Positions 49,311 through 56,859 of a DNA stretch of 64,000 nt are shown here, in pieces. The first letter of the stretch is position 1. The number at the start of each line of letters is the position of its first letter. Made by a program: the position numbers and the translations under genes. This DNA comes from Hyunsoonleella flava. GTDB taxonomy: Bacteria; Bacteroidota; Bacteroidia; Flavobacteriales; Flavobacteriaceae. Where the stretch lies: NCBI RefSeq assembly GCF_004310325.1, contig NZ_SIRT01000013.1, positions 55,611 to 119,610 on the forward strand. The letters run 5' to 3'. The notes under the pieces are model-generated. The model made no database searches. It was not told where the DNA came from and saw nothing but the letters and a program-made list of their open reading frames with translations.

Positions 49311-49871
49311 TTGAGAAAAATTGTAAGTCTTAACGAACCAAAAGATGGAATTATTCGCTTGATGATTTACAATGACGAATTTGGAACTTATCTCTTTGGG
49401 TTTAAAAAATTGGAAGATTGCAATTCTGAATGGGACGAGTGGTATGAATCCGAAAAAGATGCAATCGAAAGTTGCGAAATAGAATACGGAATCGGAGCGG
49501 ATAAATGGACTGATATACCAAATCCAGAACAAGATTGCAAGCACGACAGAATAAAACCTCAAGGACTTCCCATTTTGGACTATTCAACTTTAAACATCAC
49601 TAGACAAAAGCTCGCGGATTTTGGCAAAGTTGAACTTCTAAAAAAAATTGAGCGGATTTTAAATGGCATTCCTATTGAAAAACCCAAATTGCATAACAAG
49701 AAAAATGAACTCGAAACAAACCAATATCGGATTGACTTGGATAGTGAGAGTATCGAAAAAATAATTGATTTCTTTTCAGATTTAGAGGTTAGTGCTTTAG
49801 ACGAAAATTATGAGCCGAAATCAAGCCGCTACTCAGATTTAGTTGACAAATGGACCAATATTTCGGAGTAG
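49311..49871 (+). CDS. unknown acidic cytoplasmic protein (cassette 4)
   Basis: 186 residues from a TTG start at 49311, 28 nt after the cassette boundary; no ATG fits. No signal peptide or membrane segment. The N-half is rich in D, E, W and Y (LEDCNSEWDEWYESEKDA), the C-half alternates helices and ends in a region rich in D and E. The overall look resembles small immunity or cargo proteins, but no family is recognised. Sole gene of its cassette. Confidence 0.65.
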   Translation: MRKIVSLNEPKDGIIRLMIYNDEFGTYLFGFKKLEDCNSEWDEWYESEKDAIESCEIEYGIGADKWTDIPNPEQDCKHDRIKPQGLPILDYSTLNITRQKLADFGKVELLKKIERILNGIPIEKPKLHNKKNELETNQYRIDLDSESIEKIIDFFSDLEVSALDENYEPKSSRYSDLVDKWTNISE

Positions 49872-49892
49872 TACGCAAAAAAACGAACGCAC

Positions 49893-50080
49893 AACAATGC
49901 CTAAACGTAATGCGGACTTTAGGGCAAAACCGAAAGGTCTGTGTATATTTATGAAGTCGCTAAATCTTATGGATTTAGCTTTGGACAAAAAAAGAAAAAG
50001 CAAAACAATAAGCTTTAGCTTCGTGCGCAGACGGAAACGAAAAGTTTCCTTGCCTCCGCACTACGCTTAGCCGAGACGTT
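49893..50080 (+). repeat. attC-like site 4, long class
   Basis: 188 bp. Inner arms GCCTAAACGTAATGCGG / CCGCACTACGCTTAGCC; extra hairpins GCTAAATC-TTATG-GATTTAGC and GGAAAC-GAAAA-GTTTCC. Terminal arm AACGAACGCACAAC pairs with cassette start GTTGTGCGTCATT with one bulged A. Confidence 0.83.
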
Positions 50081-50102
50081 GTGTGTCATTAAAACAAAAA
50101 TT

Positions 50103-50495
50103 ATGGGAAGATGGATGAGAGCTTTAAATAAAAAAGAAGAAGTTATTTCTGAGATGGCTCCTAATTTTCTAATTTATTGTTCTAGACATTTACCTAAACA
50201 CATAATAGATGAGTTCCCAATACTCTTGAGTTTAGATCTCAATTCGGACAAATGGATAGACGAATTACAAACGTATGAACACGACAAAATATCTGAACTA
50301 AGAAACGAAATTGAAAGAGTCCGCAGAATACTGAATAAAGAAGAGTTTGTTACTAAAGTCGACTCGGAAAAGATTTTAAAGTTTTGGACGACGGATGATT
50401 ATGATTTGAAGGACATAAACAATGATATAGATAATTTAATATCTTTCTTTAAAGAGTCGATAGAGCAAGGTTTAGAAGTGAAAATTTATTTATAA
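50103..50495 (+). CDS. unknown helical protein (cassette 5)
   Basis: 130 residues from ATG 50103; an upstream in-frame TTG at 50079 lies inside the recombination site and is rejected. Mostly alpha-helical, with a charged coiled-coil-like stretch (ISELRNEIERVRRILNKEEF, about residues 68-87) and no signal. No family recognised. It is followed after 4 bp by a second ORF in the same cassette, so the two may be functionally paired. Confidence 0.6.
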   Translation: MGRWMRALNKKEEVISEMAPNFLIYCSRHLPKHIIDEFPILLSLDLNSDKWIDELQTYEHDKISELRNEIERVRRILNKEEFVTKVDSEKILKFWTTDDYDLKDINNDIDNLISFFKESIEQGLEVKIYL

Positions 50496-50499
50496 ATCA

Positions 50500-50898
50500 A
50501 TGGAATCAGGTTTCATAAAAATCATTGAGTGTTTTAATATTTCAAGAGTAGGTCTAATGACGGAACTACAACATTTTGAAAATGGTATTCCGCCAGGAAC
50601 CCAAATTATTGATTTGAATACGGAGGAATCTTGGATTGTTAAAAAAAGAGTCCTTTCAGGAACGTTATTAGTCGCAAATGATTCTGAGATATACTTTGAC
50701 TGTGAAACTGAATATACGCACGTCAGCAGTGTATTTAAGACATTAGAAGATAGAGAAGTTGCGGTTCAAAAAGAATTGGAAAAACGAAAAAATGGAATTT
50801 ATTGGTATTTACTTAAACCTGAAAACAAAAAACAGAAAGTAAAACCTGAAATTGGAATTGAATTAAAAATAAAAACGACAACACAACAAGGTTTATAG
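50500..50898 (+). CDS. unknown small protein ending inside site 5 (cassette 5)
   Basis: 132 residues. Beta-rich centre (GTQIIDLNTEESWIVKKRVL) and a lysine-rich C-terminus. The stop codon TAG (50896-50898) lies inside attC-like site 5, so the last few residues (TTTQQGL) come from the recombination site. No family recognised. Follows the previous gene by 4 bp, suggesting co-translation. Confidence 0.6.
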   Translation: MESGFIKIIECFNISRVGLMTELQHFENGIPPGTQIIDLNTEESWIVKKRVLSGTLLVANDSEIYFDCETEYTHVSSVFKTLEDREVAVQKELEKRKNGIYWYLLKPENKKQKVKPEIGIELKIKTTTQQGL

Positions 50899-50931
50899 TG
50901 CATGCAAAGCACGCACCATACACACAACGTT
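50885..50931 (+). repeat. attC-like site 5, minimal 47-bp form
   Basis: AAC-AAG, inner arm GTTTATAGTGCATGC, loop AAA, arm GCACGCACCATACAC, ACAAC-GTT. A 15-bp helix with A.C at 7 and 12 and no extra tip. Terminal arm ACGACAACACAAC pairs with cassette start GTTGTGTGTCATT with one bulge. Confidence 0.82.
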
Positions 50932-50950
50932 ACCTGCCATATAACCACAA

Positions 50951-51700
50951 ATGAAAATTACTGCTTTAACATTAGGCTTTTTACTTTTTACTAACTTCTC
51001 TTTCTCTCAAATTAAGAAAAAGGAATTGAATGGAATTTGGAAAACAAATAGCGAACTATATTCCAAAACCGACACGATTAAATTTTATCCAAATATTAAA
51101 GATTGTTATCAAATTAAATGGACTATCGAAAAAAGAAAATTCAAGACTAATGAATTAAACATTTGCACAGAACCACCTAGAATAAGCGGAATTGTCGGAA
51201 AAGAAAAAATCAAATTGAGAAAAAGAGATTTCGGACAAATAATTGAATACTATCAAAACGGAATTATTAGTGATAAATTCAGAATAATAGAACTGAAAAA
51301 AACTGATTCTCAAGAATTAAAATTAATGCGTTTTGACAAACTGTCTGAACAAAAAGTATATAAATATGTTGACTCTTTAGTTTTCAAAGTTCTGAAATAC
51401 AATCCAGATAAAACAGAAAATACTTATGGAGTAAAAATTTCGGATTCAAATCCAAATGTGAAAATAAAAATACGAGATGGCGGAATTGGAAATCCAGAAC
51501 CGCTTATTGTTGTGAATGGAAGACCTTTACAAAACAGAGAACCTTTAAAAGAATTATTATTGGCTGAAACTAATGCAATTAAATATTTGACCAAAGAAGA
51601 ATCTGCAAGTATTTATGGTTCGAGAGCGATAAATGGAGTTATACTTCTATTGACATCTGAAAAACGATTTAAGAAAATATGGAAAAAATACGGCAGGTAA
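50951..51700 (+). CDS. secreted protein with C-terminal TonB-receptor plug-like segment (cassette 6)
   Basis: 249 residues. Signal peptide (MKITALTLGFLLFTNFSFSQ). The middle (about 25-150) resembles a lipocalin-like/META beta domain (LNGIWKTNSELYSK). Residues ~185-240 copy the core of a SusC plug: PLIVVNGRPL, then ESASIYGSRAINGVILLLT, but there is no barrel. Such stand-alone plug fragments occur in Bacteroidota with unknown role, perhaps interacting with TonB machinery. The stop codon TAA at 51698-51700 overlaps the site 6 AAC. Confidence 0.75.
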   Translation: MKITALTLGFLLFTNFSFSQIKKKELNGIWKTNSELYSKTDTIKFYPNIKDCYQIKWTIEKRKFKTNELNICTEPPRISGIVGKEKIKLRKRDFGQIIEYYQNGIISDKFRIIELKKTDSQELKLMRFDKLSEQKVYKYVDSLVFKVLKYNPDKTENTYGVKISDSNPNVKIKIRDGGIGNPEPLIVVNGRPLQNREPLKELLLAETNAIKYLTKEESASIYGSRAINGVILLLTSEKRFKKIWKKYGR

Positions 51701-51822
51701 CACCGTATAAAATTAATTGCTGGTTTTAGCCAGTTTACGAAAGTCCTCGCGGACTTTCTATCTGTGATTTATTTGCTAACTTTAGTGCTTAAATCACGCA
51801 ACTAATCTTATACAACAACGTT
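51699..51822 (+). repeat. attC-like site 6, short class
   Basis: 124 bp. Inner arms GTATAAAATTAATTGC / GCAACTAATCTTATAC; tip GAAAGTCC-TCGC-GGACTTTC. Terminal arm ATACGGCAGGTAAC pairs with cassette start GTTACCTGCCATAT, A.C at base 11 and TAT/ATA beyond. Confidence 0.87.
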
Positions 51823-51850
51823 GTGCGCAAGCTGAAAAAAACAGAATCAT

Positions 51851-53164
51851 TTGAAGAAAGAGATTGAGAAAAAAGTATATGACTTCTTTGTAAAGTCAAA
51901 TGATTTTAACGGTATTCCATTAAGGCAAATCTCAGATGATTTAAATATTGAATACGAGAAATCAATTGATTTGATTAAAAACTTAGTCCAAAATGATAGG
52001 ATTACCATTCAATCAAGTTCTAATCCCCACATTATTTATTCACGTCTTTATCCAATAGACATTCAATTAAAAATCCTTGAAGATGCCAAAAGTTGGACAG
52101 TTACCACCAAAAAGTTTGGAGAAATATCGTATTCAATTGAAAGCTCGGATTTTCCAATCTGCCTATACCCTTCTCCTAAAATGCTTACGTCAGATAGAAA
52201 TTTGGACGAATTTGGAGAAGCAATATATAGTAAAGCTTTAGCACTTGCCGAGCCACAACTATCACCTAGATTTTTTGAAATTGAAGTCTTAGAAAGATAT
52301 GTAAATGACCCAAGATTTAACTTCAAATTTCAAGATTACTCTGGACGAATTTCGGCGAAATATGATGAAAATGAAAAACCACTTGTTCGAGATGAAGATG
52401 ATGTTTTTTTAAAAACTTTTGGATTAGGTTTTGACGAAAATGAGAATAGATTAGCCGTAGTTTACCTAAGATATTTAAGCGACCTCACTCCTGAACATCA
52501 AATTTATTGGAAAAACAAAGAGCGATTTGGCGAATGTAAGGTTCTTGAGGAATATTACGAGAATACTATTAAAGGTAATTGGACTTCATCTTATTCCATT
52601 TTTAGTGCTTTTATCGGAGAATTAACTTGTTTAAATAATTTAGCCCAAACAATATTTTCTAAGCAACTTTTTAGAAAAGACTATGATGAACATAATCGCC
52701 CAAAAGAATTTACATTTTTCTTTACTCCAACTTTGAAAAACTATGAAGACTTTGTACTCCTTTTGGACAAAATGATATCTGATAATATTAATAAAGATTT
52801 TTTTAAAGATAAAGTTGAGTTTTATGATATTGTCGAATTAAAGAATGGTATGGTAGAACGCAAATCGAAAGGGACATTACGACTGATGGAAGATTGGCTT
52901 GGAGGCATTTTCAAAGCAGAGCAAAATAATGAATTAAAGAAGTTATTTAAACAACTCAAAGAGATTAGAAGAGAACGACAAAATCCTGCTCATAAGATTA
53001 GTGAAAATGAATATGATAAAAAATATATTGAACTTCAAAAACAGTTAATTAACAAAGCCTACCATTCAATTAAAGGATTAAGACATATATTCCAACAACA
53101 TCCATTGGCAAAGGATATTGAAATTCCAGACTGGATTGAAAATGGAAATGTAAAAACGTTCTGA
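51851..53164 (+). CDS. putative HEPN-motif protein with N-terminal winged helix (cassette 7)
   Basis: 437 residues from TTG 51851 (31 nt after the boundary). Residues 1-55 look like a winged helix (FNGIPLRQISDDLNIEYEKS). The long middle is unrecognised. Near the C-terminus lies RQNPAH (Arg376-x4-His381) within a helical bundle (EIRRERQNPAHKI...AYHSIKGLRHIF), which matches the Rx4-6H motif of HEPN ribonucleases found in toxin and anti-phage systems. A defence role fits the neighbouring restriction genes but is an inference. Confidence 0.65.
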   Translation: MKKEIEKKVYDFFVKSNDFNGIPLRQISDDLNIEYEKSIDLIKNLVQNDRITIQSSSNPHIIYSRLYPIDIQLKILEDAKSWTVTTKKFGEISYSIESSDFPICLYPSPKMLTSDRNLDEFGEAIYSKALALAEPQLSPRFFEIEVLERYVNDPRFNFKFQDYSGRISAKYDENEKPLVRDEDDVFLKTFGLGFDENENRLAVVYLRYLSDLTPEHQIYWKNKERFGECKVLEEYYENTIKGNWTSSYSIFSAFIGELTCLNNLAQTIFSKQLFRKDYDEHNRPKEFTFFFTPTLKNYEDFVLLLDKMISDNINKDFFKDKVEFYDIVELKNGMVERKSKGTLRLMEDWLGGIFKAEQNNELKKLFKQLKEIRRERQNPAHKISENEYDKKYIELQKQLINKAYHSIKGLRHIFQQHPLAKDIEIPDWIENGNVKTF

Positions 53165-53179
53165 AATAAGCCTGCGCAC

Positions 53180-53370
53180 AACAATGGCTATAGCAAATAG
53201 GGCGAAAAGTACTATATTTAAAGGCTTGGGCGTATTTGCTAAGTCCGCCAAATCTTTTGGATTTGGCAATTAAAAAAGAAAAATAATTACAAAACAAAAA
53301 GCTCTGGCTAGCAGACCAGACGGAAACGAAAAGTTTCCTTGCCTGCCCTACTTGCCATAGCCGAGACGTT
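53180..53370 (+). repeat. attC-like site 7, long class
   Basis: 191 bp. Inner arms GGCTATAGCAAATAGGGC / GCCCTACTTGCCATAGCC; extra hairpins GCCAAATC-TTTTG-GATTTGGC and GGAAAC-GAAAA-GTTTCC. Terminal arm GCCTGCGCACAAC pairs with cassette start GTTGTGCGCAAGC. Confidence 0.87.
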
Positions 53371-53400
53371 GTAAGTAATGCAAAAAAACCAACAAACCGA

Positions 53401-54195
53401 GTGAAAAAGACAATATTTGAAATTACCAAAATGGATTGTCCTTCAGAGGAAAATCTAATCCGAATGAAATTGGACGGAATTTCAAGTATTGCGAATTTGG
53501 ACTTTGATATTCCGAACCGAAAACTGACCGTTTTTCACAGCGGAGAAATTGACCAAATCGAAAAGTCAGTTATCGAACTGAATTTAGGCGGAAAAAAAAT
53601 CTCAACGGAACAAACCGACCAAACGGAATTTAAAGAAAACACAAACCAAAAAAAGCTACTTTGGTCTGTACTTGCAATCAATTTTGCTTTTTTCATTATC
53701 GAAATGACAACAGGAATTGTCTCAAAATCAATGGGACTTGTTGCAGACAGTTTGGATATGCTTGCCGACAGTTTCGTGTACGGAATTAGTTTGTTTGCGG
53801 TTGGAGGAACTATAGTTAAGAAAAAGCGGATTGCAAAACTTGCTGGATATTTTCAAATAACACTTGCGATTATTGGATTTGTGGAAGTTTTAAGAAGATT
53901 TTTTGGAGACGAGAAACTTCCCGATTTTTCGACAATGATTATCGTTTCGATTTTTGCACTTATCGCAAACGGAATTTGTCTTTATATTTTGCAAAAGTCA
54001 AAAAGCAAAGAAGAGGCTCATATGAAAGCGAGTATGATTTTCACCTCGAATGACGTGATTATAAATTTAGGGGTAATTATCGCAGGAATTTTGGTAAATT
54101 GGTTGAGTTCGAGTAAACCTGATTTGATTATCGGAACAATCGTTTTTGCGTTGGTAATTCAAGGTGCATTTCGGATATTAAAATTAAGTAAGTGA
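53401..54195 (+). CDS. cation diffusion facilitator with HMA-like N-domain (cassette 8)
   Basis: 264 residues from GTG 53401. Residues 1-65 resemble a heavy-metal-associated fold, with MDCPSEEN where ATPases have MxCxxC, so one cysteine is replaced by glutamate. Five to six membrane helices follow (80-262) with DSLDMLADS on TM2 and TSNDVIINLG on TM5, the CDF metal-site positions (D...D and N/D). The cytoplasmic C-terminal domain usual for CDF proteins is missing. Probable export of a divalent cation such as Zn, Co or Fe. Confidence 0.82.
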   Translation: MKKTIFEITKMDCPSEENLIRMKLDGISSIANLDFDIPNRKLTVFHSGEIDQIEKSVIELNLGGKKISTEQTDQTEFKENTNQKKLLWSVLAINFAFFIIEMTTGIVSKSMGLVADSLDMLADSFVYGISLFAVGGTIVKKKRIAKLAGYFQITLAIIGFVEVLRRFFGDEKLPDFSTMIIVSIFALIANGICLYILQKSKSKEEAHMKASMIFTSNDVIINLGVIIAGILVNWLSSSKPDLIIGTIVFALVIQGAFRILKLSK

Positions 54196-54216
54196 ATGTG
54201 AAAAAGCACTACTTAC

Positions 54217-54402
54217 AACAACGTATATAGCTCATAGCTAGTTAGTTGCTTAATTCAAAGTTATGGCATATTTGCAAGTCCGCCAAATTTTTTAATTTGG
54301 CTTATTGAGAAAAAAAGTAATAAGAAAATTAAAAAATTCGGCTCGTGCTTAACCGAAAAGTTATCGCTAATTTGCACGCTACGAGCCATATACAAGACCG
54401 TT
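54217..54402 (+). repeat. attC-like site 8, long class
   Basis: 186 bp. Inner arms GTATATAGCTCATAGC / GCTACGAGCCATATAC; extra hairpin GCCAAATTTTTTAATTTGGC. Terminal arm GCACTACTTACAAC pairs with cassette start GTTGTAAGTAATGC. Confidence 0.87.
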
Positions 54403-54415
54403 AGCAAACAGTTCG

Positions 54416-54865
54416 ATGACGCAGCAAAAAGTTATAATCGGAATTGGAATCTTGGCTGGACTTTTGCTTTATGCTAAAACCAAACCGACTTTTCTAAAAG
54501 TAATCTTAATTGGACTTTCCATCAGTTTTGGGCTGACTTTTTTTAAGAACCAATTATTGACAGACTTGTCATTTTTCAGCTTCGGAATTCTAACCATAGG
54601 GTTTTCCGTTCACCAAGCCGCAAACCGAAAATGGACAAATTTTGCGATTGGACTTTTTGCATTTCTATCATTTATTTGGGGACTGTTTCAATATCCCTTT
54701 ATCGGGGAATTGAGATTTTTGATGCTTCTTCCGATAGGACTTTATATCTGGACACTAATAACAAAATGGAATACGGAAAATGGACTTTCTATTTTGACAG
54801 TTCTAACGTTTTATGAGCTATCTGAATTTCTAATTTTTATTGGGCAGTGGACCCAAATAAAATAA
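54416..54865 (+). CDS. small polytopic membrane protein (cassette 9)
   Basis: 149 residues, starting only 16 nt after GTT. Four to five hydrophobic helices separated by short basic turns (QAANRKWTN, TKWNTENGL). No motif recognised; rich in F, L, I. Likely inner membrane. Sole gene of its cassette. Confidence 0.65.
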   Translation: MTQQKVIIGIGILAGLLLYAKTKPTFLKVILIGLSISFGLTFFKNQLLTDLSFFSFGILTIGFSVHQAANRKWTNFAIGLFAFLSFIWGLFQYPFIGELRFLMLLPIGLYIWTLITKWNTENGLSILTVLTFYELSEFLIFIGQWTQIK

Positions 54866-54877
54866 AAACCGTTTGCT

Positions 54878-55064
54878 AACAACGGCTATAATTAATAAGG
54901 GATTTTGGCTTTTAGCAAAGGTCTGTGTAATTTTAGAATGTCCGCCAAATCTTTTGGATTTGGCTTTTAAATAGAAAAATAAAACAAAATAAAAAGTTTT
55001 GGCTTAGTGCAAGTTGGAAAGTTAGCGCTCTTCTACTCCCTTACTAATCATAGCCCGGACCGTT
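54878..55064 (+). repeat. attC-like site 9, long class
   Basis: 187 bp. Inner arms GGCTATAATTAATAAGGG / CCCTTACTAATCATAGCC; extra hairpin GCCAAATC-TTTTG-GATTTGGC. Terminal arm AACCGTTTGCTAAC pairs with cassette start GTTAGCAAACAGTT. Confidence 0.87.
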
Positions 55065-55088
55065 GTAATGCATTTAAGACCAAACTAA

Positions 55089-56018
55089 ATGGCGATACCA
55101 AAACACGATAAAATAAGAGTTCCAGTAATGGAATTGTTGAATAAAAACGGAACAATGAAACTTCGAGATTTCATTGAACCTTTATCTGAACATTTCGGAC
55201 TGACAGATGAAGAAGTTAACGAAATGTATCCTTCTGGAAATGGACACATTTTTTATGACCGAGTTTCTTGGGCATTGAGTTATTTGAATATGGCAGGACT
55301 TTTGGACAAGCCAAAGCGAGGAATGTATAAAATCAATGATTCAGGAATTCAATTATTAAAAACACCTGAAAAGGTTGATAAATACATTGAGGAACAACTT
55401 GAAAAAAGAGAGCCAACACGACAAAAGAAAAAAACAACAGAAGAACAATTAACAATTGACGAATCTTCTTCAGAACTTACGCCTCAAGAAAAACTTTACT
55501 CTTCATTTTCGAACATAAGAAAATCTGTTTATACAGAAATTCTAAATACAATTTTGACCAAAACACCAACTGCTTTTGAGAAATTAGTGGTTTTACTTCT
55601 TCAAAAAATGGGTTATGGTGGAGAAATTGAAAATTCTGGACTTGTGACAAAAGTTTCGAATGATGGCGGAATTGATGGAATAATTAAAGAGGACGTTCTT
55701 GGACTTGGACGAATTCATATTCAAGCAAAACGCTATAAAATAGACAGTTCAATCGGACGTGAAGAAATACAAAAATTTGTTGGAGCTTTAGCTGTTGCTC
55801 AATCGAATAAAGGAGTATTTATTACGACTTCTTATTATTCAAAAGGAGCAATTGAATATGCGAACAATTTAAATGGCTCGACAACTTTAGTGCTGATAGA
55901 CGGAAAACAACTTGCGGAATATATTTATGACTATGGACTTGGAATGCAAGTTGAGCAAACAATAGAAATTAAAAAATTGGATGCCGATTTTTGGGATTCA
56001 ATGAAAGATGATGAATAA
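55089..56018 (+). CDS. Mrr-family restriction endonuclease (cassette 10)
   Basis: 309 residues. N-terminal winged-helix Mrr_N domain (1-90, HDKIRVPVMELLNKNGTM). Charged linker (about 105-135). C-terminal Mrr catalytic domain of the PD-(D/E)xK fold: GYGGEI, Asp196 in GGIDGII and Gln212-Ala213-Lys214 in IHIQAKRY, followed by GREEIQKFVGAL. Mrr enzymes cut DNA carrying foreign methylation, so this protects against modified phage or plasmid DNA. Its coexistence with a C5-methyltransferase cassette in the same array implies its target differs from that methylation. Confidence 0.92.
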   Translation: MAIPKHDKIRVPVMELLNKNGTMKLRDFIEPLSEHFGLTDEEVNEMYPSGNGHIFYDRVSWALSYLNMAGLLDKPKRGMYKINDSGIQLLKTPEKVDKYIEEQLEKREPTRQKKKTTEEQLTIDESSSELTPQEKLYSSFSNIRKSVYTEILNTILTKTPTAFEKLVVLLLQKMGYGGEIENSGLVTKVSNDGGIDGIIKEDVLGLGRIHIQAKRYKIDSSIGREEIQKFVGALAVAQSNKGVFITTSYYSKGAIEYANNLNGSTTLVLIDGKQLAEYIYDYGLGMQVEQTIEIKKLDADFWDSMKDDE

Positions 56019-56032
56019 TAAAAACGCATTAC

Positions 56033-56155
56033 AACAATGGCTATAAGTAATTGCTTGTTCTCGCCTACTTCTGAAAATCCTAGCGGATTTTCAGCTTGGT
56101 GTGTACTTGCAAAGTTTAGTGCTAAACCACGCAACTACTCATAGCCTCGACCGTT
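56033..56155 (+). repeat. attC-like site 10, short class
   Basis: 123 bp. Inner arms GGCTATAAGTAATTGC / GCAACTACTCATAGCC; tip CTGAAAATCC-TAGC-GGATTTTCAG. Nearly identical to sites 1 and 16. Terminal arm AACGCATTACAAC pairs with cassette start GTTGTAATGCATT. Confidence 0.87.
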
Positions 56156-56196
56156 GTGCGTAAGCTGAAAAAAAACTCTGAATAACGAGAAATTTA

Positions 56197-56772
56197 ATGA
56201 ATCAAACCCAAATTTATACAACACGCAAACTTGAAAAAACGATAAAAAAATCAATCGTTGATAAAAGTGAATCCGAAAATAAAATCTTAGGCGAATGGGT
56301 TGCGACTATTTTTTATGTTGACAGAAAAAAATGCTGGTTAATAGTAAATAAACTGACTAAATATTTACTCATTCTTTCAGACATAAAAACATCTGATTTA
56401 AAAAATATAACGGAGATTTTCACAAAAAACCTTCATTCTCAACTCAACAACGACGGAATTTTAATTGATTACCAAAAATTGAGTGAATTAATTGGAGAAA
56501 TAAAGCTCTGCGAAACGAATAATGACAGAAGTGCAAATGGTTCATTAAATAATTGTATGTTTAATATTGACCACTGGAAAATGGAATACGGAAGCTTTGA
56601 AAACTTACCTTTCAGAAAAATAAATAGTGGACTGAACAGCTCACCAAACCAAATATTGAAATGGAAATATCCGAAAGAAGTAATGAATGAAACAATAAAA
56701 GCCTACGCACAACAATGTATAACCGCAATTACGGCGGATTCGACTACGTCCGAATCCACTCGGAATTGCTAA
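56197..56772 (+). CDS. unknown protein reading into site 11 (cassette 11)
   Basis: 191 residues. The last 21 codons (about IKAYAQQCITAITADSTTSE and beyond) are encoded by attC-like site 11; the natural domain probably ends near the ETIKAYA segment. The body is mixed alpha/beta with a lysine-rich N-terminus and no signal. Features such as KCWLIVNKLTKYLLILSD and NCMFNIDHWKMEYGSFENLP are not recognised but look like a compact cytoplasmic domain. Resembles small DUF6933-like proteins only loosely. Sole gene of its cassette. Confidence 0.6.
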   Translation: MNQTQIYTTRKLEKTIKKSIVDKSESENKILGEWVATIFYVDRKKCWLIVNKLTKYLLILSDIKTSDLKNITEIFTKNLHSQLNNDGILIDYQKLSELIGEIKLCETNNDRSANGSLNNCMFNIDHWKMEYGSFENLPFRKINSGLNSSPNQILKWKYPKEVMNETIKAYAQQCITAITADSTTSESTRNC

Positions 56773-56835
56773 CGCCAGTTCTTAACCGAAAATTATTAAC
56801 TTTAATCCCGTAACTGACGGTTATACGAGACCGTT
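56711..56835 (+). repeat. attC-like site 11, short class, divergent inner helix
   Basis: 125 bp. Inner arms GTATAACCGCAATTACGG / CCGTAACTGACGGTTATAC; position 12 A.C is kept, position 7 is a normal pair and one T is bulged. Tip GGATTCG-ACTACGT-CGAATCC. Terminal arm GCCTACGCACAAC pairs with cassette start GTTGTGCGTAAGC. Confidence 0.82.
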
Positions 56836-56859
56836 AGCAATAATTAAAACAAAATACCA

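Noticed and set aside
50079..50102. Upstream TTG start for the first cassette 5 gene
   Set aside because: It lies at the G|TT point inside the recombination site; ATG 50103 is a better start.
53070..53429. Minus-strand ORFs across site 7
   Set aside because: They are antisense to the HEPN-motif gene end and the recombination site and have no recognisable protein features.
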